From Notospermus geniculatus (lineage: Eukaryota; Nemertea; Pilidiophora; Heteronemertea; Lineidae), in contig NMRB01001075.1 of assembly GCA_002633025.1 (NCBI GenBank), positions 159,972 through 223,971 on the forward strand: a stretch of DNA of 64,000 nt, read 5' to 3'. The stretch's first letter is position 1. Each line of letters starts with the position of its first letter. This document shows positions 9,310-20,395 of the stretch, piece by piece. The position numbers and the translations under genes were made by a program. Below the pieces are notes generated by a model that was given only the letters and a program-made list of their open reading frames with translations, was not told the origin of the DNA and did not search any database.

Positions 9310-12300
9310 TCAAAACCTGGCGCCAGGAGGGAAGCGTGGTGTCGTGTAACTAGGGGAGTAGACGCTCTGCGGCAACTTTGGCGGCGAAAACTGTAAGCGT
9401 CCTAAATTCCTGAGTGCGTGATTCTGGGAATGATAGTTCCAAGGAGAAAACTGATGACTCGTCTGCGCTTGCACAGGAAGTGACGTCATGGGGTAGCGAC
9501 ATGGCGAAGGATCGGCGATCGTTGGAGAAAATGGCGGCAGTTCCTGGGTCGAGCATCCGGGCATTTTTGGCTGTTGTGGAATTCTGATTGGTTGGACACT
9601 GTTTGCAAAACGACAGGCGCTGTTCTCCATTAGAAATTGTCCGAATTGTGTCTGAAGCTGCGCATGTTGTGTACATGTACTTGACGTCACTGCTGTAAGC
9701 GGTTGACTAGAAATCCTGGAATCGTACGGCCATGTCTGCGCGGTCGGCATTTGTGAAAATGGCGGCAGAAAGTTCTGATTACACGCCGTCAGACTCTTCC
9801 ACAGGAATCTGTACGAGTATCTTTTCCCTGGTATTTTGATCAAAATCTGCTTATCGTAGTAGTACCGCAGCGCCCGGCTCAGCTTGTCGTACGTCATGGC
9901 GGGTTTGTTTTTTCGTAGACCCCACCGTCTGGCCAGCTCATCCGGGTCCTTGATATGAAACTCACCGCGGACGCCTTCCCAGATGATGCATTCCGAGTTG
10001 GCGGAGTCTGAGAGGAGCTCGAGGAGGAACTGCCAGAGAGTGATCTTGCCACCTGGAATCAAAAAATAATCATGAATAGAATGTGAAATACGGGACTTAT
10101 CAAGAAGGTTTATATGTTCGTAACGAAGAGGTGATTAGCGAGGTTTCGCAAATCTGACGAAACACCAAGTGCGAAATACGAAATTGGACATCATTCCCAT
10201 GACGTAATGTATTTCTAGAGATGGTTGGTACCAAAACTATCGCTTGCTGCAGGAGCGCCTTTTAGCGTATGACGTTAGACCGATAGAATTACGGTTACTT
10301 TGAAGTTTATCTTTCGTGTCCACTTCGTAGATACGAGGTGAAAATTTAAAAATTCAAGATGCACCATAACTCTCTCGATCTTACATTATTATTATTATTA
10401 TTATTAGGGAGTTTTCGCAAATCTGACGAAAAACGAAGTACGAAATACGAAATTGGACGTCATATCCATGACGTAATGTATTTCAGGAAATGGTTGGTAC
10501 CACAAATACCGCCTGCTACAGGAGCATCTTTTAGCGTATGACGTTAGACCGATAGCATTACGGTCACTCACTTTGAAGTTTATCTTTCGTTTCCACTTCG
10601 TAGATATGAAGTGGAAATTTAAAAATTCAAGATGCACCATAACTCTCTCGATCTTACATGATGCTAAAAGACGCACTGGCAGCAGGGACATTTGTGGTAC
10701 CAACCATCTTCAGAAATACATTAGGTCGAGGAAATGAAGTTGAATTTCGTATTTCGTACTTTGTGTTTCGTCAGATTTGCGAAACCTCACTAATGACAGG
10801 TGTTGCGGAATCACCAATTCAGAGCAACGCAGTGGATACATTTTTTCCTGTCACCATATATCCGAGATATCCAAAACAGAAGCACAAAAAACGACACACA
10901 AAATGATGGTAAAACATAAAGTCGTCTCCAAATCTTGCAAATTTTCGACCCCAACCGGGGTCTTCCTCAGGCACTTTCTAGTAGAGATTCAGAAAAGACC
11001 TGTTATCTCAATTAGAAAGTGCCTGAGGAAGACCCCGGTTGGGGTCGAAAATTTGCAAGATTTAGAGACGACTTTATGTTGGCCGGGTTTATTTGGCAAG
11101 CATGCTTGCCAAACAGTTCCCTGTTTCGTCCTTATTTAGCAAGCATGCTTGCCATCTAATGCTGAAAAATGTCCCTATTTGGCAAGCATGTCCCGCCCCC
11201 TAATGAATATTAATCAGGATATGTGCTTGCCATATTATTCAGCACGTTCGGTTATTGAGCAAGCAAATACGTGTAATTGTTTTGGAGGAAATTTTAACCT
11301 ATCCAGGTGCAAGCAAGGGCCAAAGGAGATCAGTGTGTGTGTGGGGGGGGGCACAATTACACAGAGTAAAAACTTGATGTTCATGTTGTATTTTTTGAGA
11401 GGCACGGCACTGATTTTAAGCAGGCGGGGGCGATAAATATGAGTATTTTTATCTGGAACTTACTTAACGGGACCCAAACAAAAATATTCAAGTCAATGGC
11501 AACGACGCCTATGGGCATTGACTACTGAGGCCACCATCCGGCAGTCGTTTGTTGGCACCCTCGACTGTTCGGGTCTATTTTTGTACGGCGAAAACACATA
11601 ACGTTTCTTCTTGATATGCCTTTTCGGAGAGAAAAAGAAAGGTAAGAAAACTAGAGAGAATGGAAAAATAGAAAAAAAACAAAAATCACGAGTGAGACCA
11701 CGCGAGTTTCGAACTTTCGACCCTCAGGTTGTTGAGCCGACATCCTGTGCACTACGCTAATCAACTGACTGCAGACATGCGAAGGATATTTGTTACCTGG
11801 TTCAGGACAATGCGTGTAATTCGACGTTTAAGCCAAACTTCGCGTACTGTTTGGCAAACCAGGGTCGATAAATAACCACTTTCTTCTGAAAATCGCTTGT
11901 AGGTGGCTCCTTTCCGCAAGGCCCCCTCCACTACAAGATATTTTCTGCCCTGCCAGCTGCTCTAGGAGCGCTGCATAATTAATGAGCTAGACGTGCATCC
12001 AAGACAGTACGCTTACTGCATACACAGCAGGTAACTGTGCAAATAAACAGTTCGATGCCTTTAACTCTGTCTTAAAATCTTCGTTGGAGGCATAGCCTAC
12101 TCCCAATCGCAACTTTCCGATGCCTTTTGGCGAGGGCTGCGACGGCGAGTCGGAGGACGCCATCTTCATCTTCTGTTTGCATAATTAATGGGGTCTAATT
12201 AATATTCATTATTGTCTGCTTGCCATCTAAGACCAAATTTCTGTGTAATTCGGCAAGCATTTGCTTGCCAAATAACCACTTCCCTTTATGTTTTACCACC

Positions 12301-12433
12301 ATATATCAGAGAGAATAAAAAACTTACCGCGAATCTTCATTCCCGTAGGTGAAGGTGATTTTCTCGGCTTTGTTTGCACTCCGGTTGGGCTGACTTGTCC
12401 AAGGTGAAACCACTGCTCAGCGGGAGCGATCAT
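9310..12433 (-). CDS. ETS-domain transcription factor, copy 1 (two coding exons, 282 aa)
   Basis: Coding exons are 12433-12328 and 10052-9310, joined in the middle of a Gly codon just before the ETS domain. The ETS winged helix occupies about residues 37-120: it starts [19 protein letters not shown] and carries the DNA-recognition helix [15 protein letters not shown] with the two conserved arginines. The SDSAN and WEG...GEF residues resemble the ERG/FLI/FEV group, but [13 protein letters not shown] and the downstream [10 protein letters not shown] do not settle the subfamily. No PNT domain is visible. The C-terminal half is Pro/Gln/Ser-rich and unstructured, as in activation regions. I chose the ATG of [12 protein letters not shown] because copy 2 has a one-base insertion just upstream of it that would break any longer frame. 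More 5' exons are possible. The intron holds three mobile elements. Confidence 0.87.
10138..10790. mobile_element. TA-flanked TIR element, 653 bp, in ETS intron
   Basis: TA at 10136-10137 and 10791-10792 flanks ends GCGAGGTTTCGCAAATCTGA and TCAGATTTGCGAAACCTCAC, which pair over about 45 bp (through CGAAATACGAAATT). An internal degenerate copy of the end lies at about 10405-10470 and an ATT microsatellite at 10386-10406. TA duplication suggests a Tc1/mariner-type element. No transposase is present. Copy 2 has no insertion at the matching site near 23080. Confidence 0.85.
10916..11077. repeat. Foldback, family CCAACCGGGGTCTTCCTCAG
   Basis: Arms AAAGTCGTCTCC...AAATCTTGC and GCAAGATTTAGAGACGACTTT enclose inverted CCAACCGGGGTCTTCCTCAG repeats. 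The right flank of the hairpin is interrupted by the 1.2-kb insertion at 11079-12284. The uninterrupted version is in copy 2 at 23200-23376. Confidence 0.87.
11079..12284. mobile_element. 1.2-kb insertion with GGCAAGCATGCTTGCC end repeats
   Basis: TTTATG flanks both sides (11073-11078 and 12285-12290), and the copy 2 site near 23368 is uninterrupted. The subterminal ends TTTATTTGGCAAGCATGC and GCTTGCCAAATAACC are inverted, and the palindromic word GCAAGCATGCTTGC recurs near 11096, 11138 and 11180, with a related GCAAGCATTTGCTTGCC near 12253. The interior has a poly-G run (11343-11350) and a tRNA-like segment. No transposase is recognised. Confidence 0.83.
11695..11785 (-). other. tRNA-like segment inside the 1.2-kb insertion
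   Basis: On the minus strand an A-box-like TTGATTAGCGTAGTGCACAG is followed about 35 bases later by a B-box-like GGTCGAAAGTTCGAAAC. This spacing is that of a tRNA or tRNA-derived SINE head. I do not see a convincing acceptor stem, so it is probably a SINE head or decayed tRNA and not a functional tRNA gene. Confidence 0.4.
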
Positions 12434-12499
12434 CGTCGTTAGTTCAGCGTTTTCCGTCAAAATCCCGTTTGGTAGCAGAATCCGCAACTTTGAACGAAT

Positions 12500-14370
12500 T
12501 TTAGAGTTGAAACGTTTTCAAAACACTGGCCCGTGTTTTTGGAGTGTCCGTTGATCACGAGGATACTTATTAGATGTCAAACCAGTCCAATGAGATTACG
12601 GCAAGATCCCCTCCTTGCAGTGCCGGTTAAAAAACAAATTTTTTTCGCAATCGGAAATCCGTTTTCCTATGTTTCCCGTAAAATATCGATGTCTCCTTCC
12701 AAAGCACAACCCGGAGGCGAACAAATTTTAAACACTTGCCAAATCTTGATACTGTTTCTCTGCACGTGCGTGTTACCACATGGAAAACTGACTAATGAAC
12801 TCGGAGTCCATCGGACCCTATTATACCCAAAAAATTTGAAAACGCCCGGGGCAGGGACAAAGTCCGGTCTTCTGATTCGCCGAGGGGCCCTTCTTAGAAA
12901 AATCAACCCAATCAATTTTTCACCCTTGCTAATTATGTCAGTACAAGTAATTTGTCACGAAGTACACAAATTAAGCGCAAGTTATGATGGACATGTTGTT
13001 GCAGTTGTTAGCACATAAACTTGGCGTGAATTACCAATGGTACCGGTAGCCCTTGTGTACACTGATTCTGGTTCAAGTTATACTGGAATTGTTAGAAGTC
13101 AAAAGGCGATTATTATGGTGTAAAAGTTCCTTTTCGGCAGAATAACACTATTCCGCGTGATTTGCCGCAAACGGCACGCGAAATTTCGTAGTGAGAAAAC
13201 AATAAAGGACCACTAATGATGTTTTTAAAGAGATTGTAGGTTATTATGAAAAGGGAAACAAACACACGGGTGTTAGCTGCTGATGTGAAATAAAGCGAAG
13301 GGGTTAAATTATTGTGTAAAACATTGGTCGTAAAAAACTAGGCCCTGCGGAGGAATGAGGATGTCAGTGGATATTTTAAGACTGTTTTTTTCCGGTCAGA
13401 TATTTGCTGCTGTATGAGGTCTTGATTTTTGGGAAATGGGATGCCTGTCGTGTTTCTTATATAATGTCAGGAGATGTAGTCATAAAATACGAGTGGCTGC
13501 TTCTGGAAGATTGTGTTACGTCGGCATGTAACAAATTGCTTTTCCAAGATCACCAAAGTTCCCCGAGAGTCAACAGATTAACTAAAACATACAAAGGAAA
13601 AGTGTAATAAAGTAATAAAGCATGTATCTGCCGTATTTCCTTCCAAAACGACACATCCTCAGGCAAAATTCTTTCAGAAAGCAGACCACGAAATTCCTAA
13701 ATTTCTGTTTTTGTGTAAACTGCCAAAAGAGAAGTGTTTAATAATTGGGTTTAATGGTAAGCTTGTCCCACGGATACATCTGTAAGTCAAGCTAAAAAAT
13801 AAACATCCGTATAACTCATTGTAAAGTCCTCGTTCAATAGTTTTCAGCGGAGAATGTCGTTTTTGTGTTCCGCTGATTTTTTCTGTTGTGTTCCCGTTTT
13901 TCTCTGTCACTAGAGAAATTCTCGTCTGTTGTTTTGCCCCGTCAAAAAGTTAGGTGTAAAATGCGAAATCGACCGTGAAATCCCTCAGTCGGGTAAAGAA
14001 AGTGTACCTTCCCGGGGCGGGATAATTTTTTTTTCATTTCCTTCTTCCGACTTCGAGGAAGATTTTTTCACACCCCGTGTATGACATTTCCGCCGGATTG
14101 CTGCGGCTTTCTTCGCGATCAGCTATCTTTATCCCAACTTGGGCCGCGTTTCGGAATTCCTCCGTCAAATATTTTGAATGGAAAATATCTTTCCATACTT
14201 CATTCAACATGTACAGCGAAACAAAAAACAATAACTTGAAAAGGGGTCACCAATATGACCTTAGAACCCTTTTTGTGGCACGTCTTTCCTTGCGATCGTC
14301 CATAGCCGCCAACACCGGCCCTGGGGGTTGTGATCTAAGCCACTTCTTACATGGATTACGGGATATTATC
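12500..14370. other. No recognised gene between ETS and the foldback element (copy 1)
   Basis: About 1.9 kb aligns with 23590-25400 at high identity but holds no supported coding exon. A 161-codon frame at 12533-13018 is broken by indels in the other copy. The sequence is AT-rich, and the two copies are alike over long distances, so some of it may be 5' UTR or upstream exon/regulatory DNA of the ETS gene. Confidence 0.6.
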
Positions 14371-14379
14371 GGGGAAATA

Positions 14380-14781
14380 GCGAGGTTGCGCACCTTTCCG
14401 ACTCCGACTCCGACTTCAACTACCAGAATGAACTGCAGTGCACTGTGGACATCCTTGACAAACACGATTTGATAGACGTTTTCATTTCGTCAAGCACCAT
14501 AAATTGAAGGCAGAAAAATTTGGCCCTATAAATGGGAAGTGCGGATAAATAATGAATATTGAAGTCGTAAGCCTAGTCGTTACGACTTGAAACACGACTA
14601 TAATATTTGCGACTTACGTGCACTTCCGATTACGAGTCAAAATTATTTTGCCACCAAGTTATGGCATTTTACGATTTGCAAACGTATATCAAATCGTTTT
14701 TTTCAAGGATGTCTACAGCGGACTGCAATTCATTCCGGTAGTTGAAGCCGGAGGCGGAGTCGGAAAGCTGCGCAACCTCTC
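14380..14781. mobile_element. TA-flanked TIR element with ~85-bp arms
   Basis: TA at 14378-14379 and 14782-14783 flanks ends GCGAGGTTGCGCACCTTTCC and a matching right end ...GAAAGCTGCGCAACCTCTC. The arms continue through ACTTCAACTACCAGAATG and ATCCTTGACAAA. It is absent from copy 2 near 25625, where GGGGAAATA runs into different sequence. No transposase is present. Confidence 0.82.
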
Positions 14782-15004
14782 TATCTTTCCACCGAGTTGT
14801 ATCCCTGAACCTTACACCTGGGCCTCCGGGTCGGGAGAAGTAAGCGGCCGGTGAAGGAGAGACGGGCATTTTTTTGTTGTTTTGGATATTTTCCGCTACA
14901 TTTCACGGAGATGGAAATTGGTGATGTTCTTTCGACATTTTGTTTGGTTGTATGTATCCCAGTGTAACATCTACAGTTGTTCCCTTTTTCCCAGTGTAGT
15001 AGGT

Positions 15005-16995
15005 TCGAACACGTCAAACTTCAACTTCGAACCCAATGCTGCGACCGTGTTGTGGAGCGCTCAGATCACGAGCACCTATCCATGCGCGTGTGTCGATGAC
15101 CTCTACCGAGGACATTTGTATTAATACACACATTCATATAGAGGACCTCCCTCCAAACGAGGACGTCCTCGTTTAAACAGTGGAAAACCACATACAGACT
15201 GCGCTGGGTGTGTTACTGAGTGAAATAGAAAATGTCCTCGGTTGGTCGGCATAATTTCACATTGTTTTTTTCACCGATCAACTGTAGACCCAGGCATGAA
15301 ATTTTACCCGCATCAGTGGACTACAACTGAGGACCCACCCATTTCTAAATGTCAATTTTTTGGTTTAATGCTACATTTAAGCATGCTATCTAACTGTGGA
15401 CAGTTCTAGGACCTGGTTTATATAGTAATTTGAAGTAGGTCCTCGGTTGGCACCAAAGACGCGTATAGGTGCGTCGATGAAGTGCCCACCCCAAACTTTA
15501 AAGAATCTATTCAAACAAAATAATGTTTTCAGAACAATATCACCACAATACTTTACAATTTTCACATCGTCAGTTTTGCGTCATTGTCGGCGTTTCGTGT
15601 CAATATGTTTACAGTTAATTAGCTCGTTTAATCTTGTCGGAAAACATTTGCGTTCTTGTTTTATCTCGACCCGCTCCGGCCACCGCTCAGTCTCCAAGGA
15701 AAATGGATTAAATCAGGTTAGAAAACTGCCAAAATTTTACACCAAATCTTTCCCACTTGTTTTGTTTATGAATATTTATTTACCCGGAGAAAATTAGGAC
15801 TCTTTTATTTACAGTTTATGCTAATTAAGTCCCTAAGATCACTGTATAAACACAGTCCGCGTTTTCTCCAGATTTAGCCGCGTCTCGTTAGGACTAATGA
15901 AGTCACCTTTGGCAGTCTATAGGGGCATATTTCAGAAGAACAATTATTCGGTAATCATAATCAGCTGATAATTCACACAGGTGAGAGAAAGTTTGATTTG
16001 GTTAGGAAGCTACAAATAATAGGGAAGTTTCGAAATCAAACGATAAACGGAAACGTTCACGACAACTTTATTTTTGTACCGAAAATGCAATGCAAAATCT
16101 GGTTAATGTATAGTATGAAAAATAACGTTACGTTGTCGTAAATTTTTGGTTTATCGTTTGATTCCGAAACCTCCCCAATATGGGGTCACATACATATACG
16201 TGTCAATTTTGGGGACACTAACAGGCGTTACAGAAGTAAAAAGTTTCGCTCGTCTTTTTTGTTGGTTTTTTTTGTTAGTTTGTTTTTAGCCCTTTTCCCG
16301 GCTATCAAATTCAAAAAAGTGTTAATTTTATAGACGTACAATCGTGGTTTATTCTACAGTTGAAACTTAACAAGTTACAGCTTCCTAACCGAATAAAACT
16401 TCCTCACCAGTGTTAATTACCAGCTAATTAAGATTACCGAATAATTTTTCTTCCGAAGTCGCCCATAAACTGCCACAGGTGACTTCATTAGTGCTACCTA
16501 GACGCTGCTAAATTTGGAGGAAACGCGGATCATGTTTTTGCAGTGATATATAGGGGCCTAATTAGCGTAAACTGTAAATAAAAGATCCTAATTATCTCCT
16601 GGTAAATAAATACATGTATTTATAAAGCAGACAAGTGGGAAAGATTTGGTGTGAAATTTTGGCGGTTTTCTAACCTGTTTTAACCCGTTTTCCTTGGTGA
16701 CTGAGTGGTGACCGGAGCGGGTCGAGATAAAACAAGAACGCGAATGTTTCCCGACAAGATTAAAAGAGCTAATTAACTGTAAACATATTGACACGAAACG
16801 CCGACAGTAACGCAAAACTGACGATGTGAAAATTGTAAACTATTGTGGCGATATTGTTCTGAAAACACGATTTTGTTGAATAGATTCTTTAAAGTTTGGG
16901 TGGGCACTTCATCGGCGCGAATGGATCTTCGTTGATCTGAGCGCTCCACAACACGATTGCAGACGGGAACAGTCATTGGGTTCGAAGTTGACTGT
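15005..16995. repeat. Large ~2-kb foldback element, copy 1
   Basis: The segments about 15478-16015 and 16385-16920 are inverted copies of each other: CATCGTCAGTTTTGCGTCAT on the left pairs with the reverse complement near 16800-16830, and ACCCGCTCCGGCCACCGCTC pairs with GAGTGGTGACCGGAGCGGGT. Outer pairing returns at about 15003-15075 and 16925-16995 (TGTTGTGGAGCGCTCAGATC and its inverse). The left arm is interrupted at about 15076-15465 by DNA rich in GAGGAC words. Short frames in the arms mirror each other and are not genes. Confidence 0.8.
16021..16176. mobile_element. MITE, family AGGGAGGTTTAGAAATCAAA
   Basis: The element lies in the loop of the foldback, with ends AGGGAAGTTTCGAAATCAAA and TTTGATTCCGAAACCTCCCC. 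It is missing at the matching place in copy 2 (about 27197), so the insertion distinguishes the two copies. Confidence 0.85.
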
Positions 16996-17142
16996 CAGTG
17001 ACTTCGCCCCCAAGTTTTTATTTCGCCCCATGCAGTTATTCGCACCCGTATTTATCCACTCAAATTATCAAGGATAATATATGTGCCTGGCCTGCTTCTG
17101 ATAACGCAAATTGAGCATTCTGCACACATCACCGGAGTGTGC

Positions 17143-17312
17143 CGGTGTAAAGGGAAAGAATGTCCCCAGGAAAAACTGTCCCAGGAACAAAACATCCTAT
17201 TGTTACATTCTAATCTCTGGGGATTGGTTTTCTATTGTCATGCCGGTTATTCCGTCATTCAACAATAGAAGTGGACACTTTTTACAGGGGGACACTCTGT
17301 ACCGTTACACCT
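17143..17312. mobile_element. Small TIR element CGGTGTAAAGGG...CCGTTACACCTG
   Basis: About 170 bp with short inverted ends (GGTGTAA/TTACACC) and internal CCCCAGGAAAAACTGTCCC. A nearly identical element lies at 25402-25573 in copy 2, but at a different location, inside the DNA matching 14300. The two copies therefore carry independent insertions of one family. Confidence 0.78.
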
Positions 17313-17314
17313 GC

Positions 17315-17445
17315 GCTCCCCTTTTAGCCAAAAACATCTGTAAAATCGACTGTGTGAATATCTGGAATTAGGCACAAATTTCAATGTTCCTAGCACAGAG
17401 GGTACCCTCTTTCCCCAAATCCTGAATCCGCGGCTCCTGCTGCTT
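17315..17445. repeat. Fragment of the GCGGATCCAGGATTTGGG repeat family
   Basis: It carries GCCAAAAACATCTGTAAAAT, GCACAAATTTCAATGTTCCT and CCCCAAATCCTGAATCCGCG. The same fragment is at 28225-28345 in copy 2, where a TCCATC/TCCGTC-rich stretch precedes it. Confidence 0.65.
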
Positions 17446-17844
17446 ATGCCACTCGTCCTAGGGCTTCACTTATTTTCGGTGTAGCAATCTGGAACAGCAA
17501 ACCAATAGGCCACTAGCCAAATACCCATCCTTTCACTGTCTGAGGGTCGTGTATGCTGTTGATCTGTGCGAGGGTAGGAGGAAAGTTTGTTGTATGAATA
17601 GACCTACACTCAACTAATCACCATCTTTTCCCACTGGAGCCCTGGAAGCTCACTGTGGCTGTCCTCTGGCCAATGGCACCCTTCCACTTCGAAAGGAAAA
17701 GGATGACGAACAGAAAAATTCCTATATATTTTCCATTTATTATTCACCATTTAGTCAAGACAGCAGTGACTTATAGATTTACAGTTGAATAGAAAATATC
17801 TTGGAGCCCGAGAAATTCCCGGGAAAACGAGGTCCCGTCTCTCA

Positions 17845-19483
17845 TCAACCGACGATGCTGAGTTTCTCGTTTATTGCTAACTGAGTTCTCGTCAAATTGG
17901 AAAGATAAACCACCATCAGTAAGTCCTGAAATGAACAAAGATATAAAGTGGATCAGAATACTTAGACTGTCAAACTGGTGCAATGGAAACACTGCTGCCT
18001 GTCACTTCTGAGGTTCTGAGTCCAATCCCCAGTCAGGAATGGGGGACAAAGTTACACCGAATCCAGATTATAGCTATACCTGACAAAGCAATCGACAAAC
18101 GGCAGGGTTCGTACACCTTTAGGCTCTCAAATTTCAAGGACTTTTTAAGGACTTTCAAGGTCTGATTTCAGCAAAATTCAAGGACATTTTCATCAAATTT
18201 GTATGCCAGGGTGGGTATTTCCCGGCATCTTGACAAAACAAAACCCCAGAGTCATCAAAACTTCGGAAAGAATGAGCAAATAATCAACGCCTGAACGATG
18301 CCATTCATTGTCAGCAATGATGAAAATATAAGGACTTTCATTGACATTTTAAAGATTTGTCAGAATTCAAGGATATTCCAGGTCCTGGAGATATTATTCC
18401 TAAAATTCATTGATATTCAAGGATTTCAAGCACCTGTATGAACCCTGAACGGATAACTACAGGCTACTTGGCACTCACCTTCAAATTAGAGTTCAACATC
18501 TCTTCAAAATCTTCCCGGTTGATCTGTGGGACACTGTTGATCATCTCCATTAGTTCACGCCCTACGCTGCTGTCCGCTGTGATCTTGCCACTCTGAAAAT
18601 AAAATGTACATTCATTTCTTTGAAAAGTTTGTACGTTTTAGAAATGTCCAGGGTCAGGAAGTACCCAGATCAACAGACCTACTCAATGGAAAGAGCAGGT
18701 CTTAAAGTGAGAATGTTAAGACCAGAGTAAAACGAAACTTACCAAAACATCATCAACATATTTCAAAACAAGGTCTAACTTTTGTTGGAGTTTAGCACAG
18801 GCACCGGCCACCTGTTGTAAGTCGGTGGCCATATTGGTGATTCTCTTGGGGTTGTGTTTACCATGCTGGAGCCACTCCACTGAAACATTAGAACAGCGAG
18901 GGTTAAGAATTTCCTGGGCATGCAGTTTCCTAATGATGACACAGACAATGTAAACTGAAATAGACACATGTAGCCTACTTACATCCCACTTTCTCTGGTT
19001 CATATGTTGTTATTTCCAAAGGCACTGGCGTAAACATCGTTCCCACTGTTTTACCGGGTACGCCCATCTTGGTACTGACGTACGTTTTCATTCCCATTTT
19101 GGCACCTTTCAGTGACATGTCTAACGTCAATAACACAGGATTCTTTGCTTCTCTTGAATAGTACTCGTGGATGAGGACTGAATGTTCCGTAACTTCAGAG
19201 CTAGTTGAGTACCTGTAGTGAGAGAAGAAAAAAGTTACGTTGAAGTTTCTCAAAATGTAAGAAGTCATTTCCTGTAAACAAGAGCTCGAGGTAGCCTATT
19301 TTCTGAAAATCTGAGGTGTTTACTGTACTGACCATCCAACGACGACTTCAGATGGGTTGACCTTCTTGTGAAGTTCAAACATATTCCGAGCAAACTCAAT
19401 ATCGATGGCGACTTCATCTTCTGATTCATTGTGAGGGACTGTGAAGCAATTTGTAACTTCGACTGCACTTTTATCAATGATTC
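17845..19483 (-). CDS. EIF3F: eIF3 subunit F, copy 1 (exons 2-6 only)
   Basis: eIF3f is an MPN-fold subunit of the translation initiation factor 3 complex, which binds the 40S ribosome in the cytoplasm. Exons are 19483-19333, 19212-18983, 18879-18743, 18592-18479 and 17925-17845, with phases that fit each other. The protein runs from [13 protein letters not shown] through [18 protein letters not shown], the MPN core [15 protein letters not shown] and [35 protein letters not shown], to the end [11 protein letters not shown] and TGA. The MPN fold lacks the zinc-binding JAMM residues, as usual for eIF3f. Exon 1, present in copy 2 at 30668-30560, is absent: similarity to copy 2 stops at about 19914. 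An AATAAA lies at 17741-17736. This copy is either a partly assembled haplotype or a truncated duplicate. Confidence 0.93.
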
Positions 19484-19559
19484 CTGAAATAACAACAAGA
19501 ATGAGGACCTTGATTGATACATGACGTCATCACCAACACAACAATTGGAACCCTGTATA

Positions 19560-19853
19560 CATCAGTTTCGCTAGCGGCCATCTTGCCAAAATTAGGTCGT
19601 CGTCATGGGGATCTCGCGCATGCGGCCCCCACTGGGGGAAAAGAACCCGGATGTGAGTTGTCTGCCAACGTTTTAAGCAATGAAAATTCCGCGGAGTTTT
19701 CAGCTGCGCAGTATTTTTGCATTTATAGAGTGACTAGTCATTGTAAATTTTAATTTTAGGCCCTAAAGGACCGGGCACCAGTGTAGAGCCAGGACTAGGC
19801 ATTCCCATGGTGATGACCTGATTATTGGCAAGATGGCGCTAGCGAAACTGATC
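19560..19853. mobile_element. TIR element flanked by TATA, 294 bp
   Basis: TATA at 19556-19559 and 19854-19857 flanks ends CATCAGTTTCGCTAGCGGCC and TTGGCAAGATGGCGCTAGCG + AAACTGATC, inverted over about 28 bp. Copy 2 has the empty site CCCTGTATATTGTTTG near 30378. TSD could be TA or TATA. It lies in what would be eIF3f intron 1, and no transposase is encoded. Confidence 0.85.
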
Positions 19854-19917
19854 TATATTGTTTGTACGCATGTATGTACTGCAGTGTAGCTAGGCCTAGC
19901 AGTACACTGATGGGTTA

Positions 19918-20025
19918 TCGGTCAGAACGTCCATTGGTCAAAACGTCCACGCCGCACTTCGGTCACAACGTCCACGGGACGTTGGTCAGAACGTCCACAG
20001 GTCATTGGTCAGAACGTCCACGGCA
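19918..20025. repeat. Minisatellite of GGTCAGAACGTCCACGG units
   Basis: Five to six degenerate units of about 17-20 bp (GGTCAGAACGTCCATTGG, GGTCACAACGTCCACGG and so on). The array begins right where similarity between unit 1 and unit 2 ends (19914), so it marks the junction between the two duplicated units. Confidence 0.75.
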
Positions 20026-20366
20026 ATTTATCATTGTGCAAGGTGAGAATGATGAACTTTTGGTCTAATACTCTCCATGGAAAGGAAACTAAGATCAGCT
20101 GTATTTTGATGGGTATCCTCAAAAACCTGGATGCTATTACACTGCAAGGTTGTGGCTTAAACTTCATCTGGGACCAACAACACGTTTTATATAAGGACAT
20201 TGTAACTTTAGAATATTCAAAGACAATATTAATTTTGAAAACTACATTACTCCCTGCCGGAATACTTGATGTACTCGACGCAAGGACCCTGAACGCCGCG
20301 TAGCGGCAAACGCGCGAAGCGCTACTGATCAATACCACGGGTCACTCACTCTCATTCCACCTCAAA
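20026..20366. other. Junction DNA between unit 1 and unit 2
   Basis: About 340 bp that matches neither flank of the other copy. It contains CGCCGCGTAGCGGCAAACGCGCGAAGCG-like self-complementary sequence near 20293-20322. Similarity to unit 1 (from 6924) resumes at AATTTTCTGAAACAGCGCCC at about 20367. Confidence 0.6.
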
Positions 20367-20395
20367 TTTTCTGAAACAGCGCCCTCTTTTTCCAG

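Noticed and set aside
12533-13018. 161-codon open frame on the plus strand
   Set aside because: The corresponding DNA in copy 2 (about 23615-23880) is broken into different frames by single-base indels, so there is no selection for a protein.
14077-14472. 131-codon plus-strand frame
   Set aside because: It runs into the TIR element at 14380. In copy 2 the frame continues into a different insertion, so the shared part alone is too short to support a gene.
15447-15797. 116-codon frame, with mirror frames at 16588-16976, 26656-26976 and 27630-28031
   Set aside because: These frames lie in the arms of the foldback element and repeat because the DNA repeats. They resemble no known protein and vary by frame between copies.
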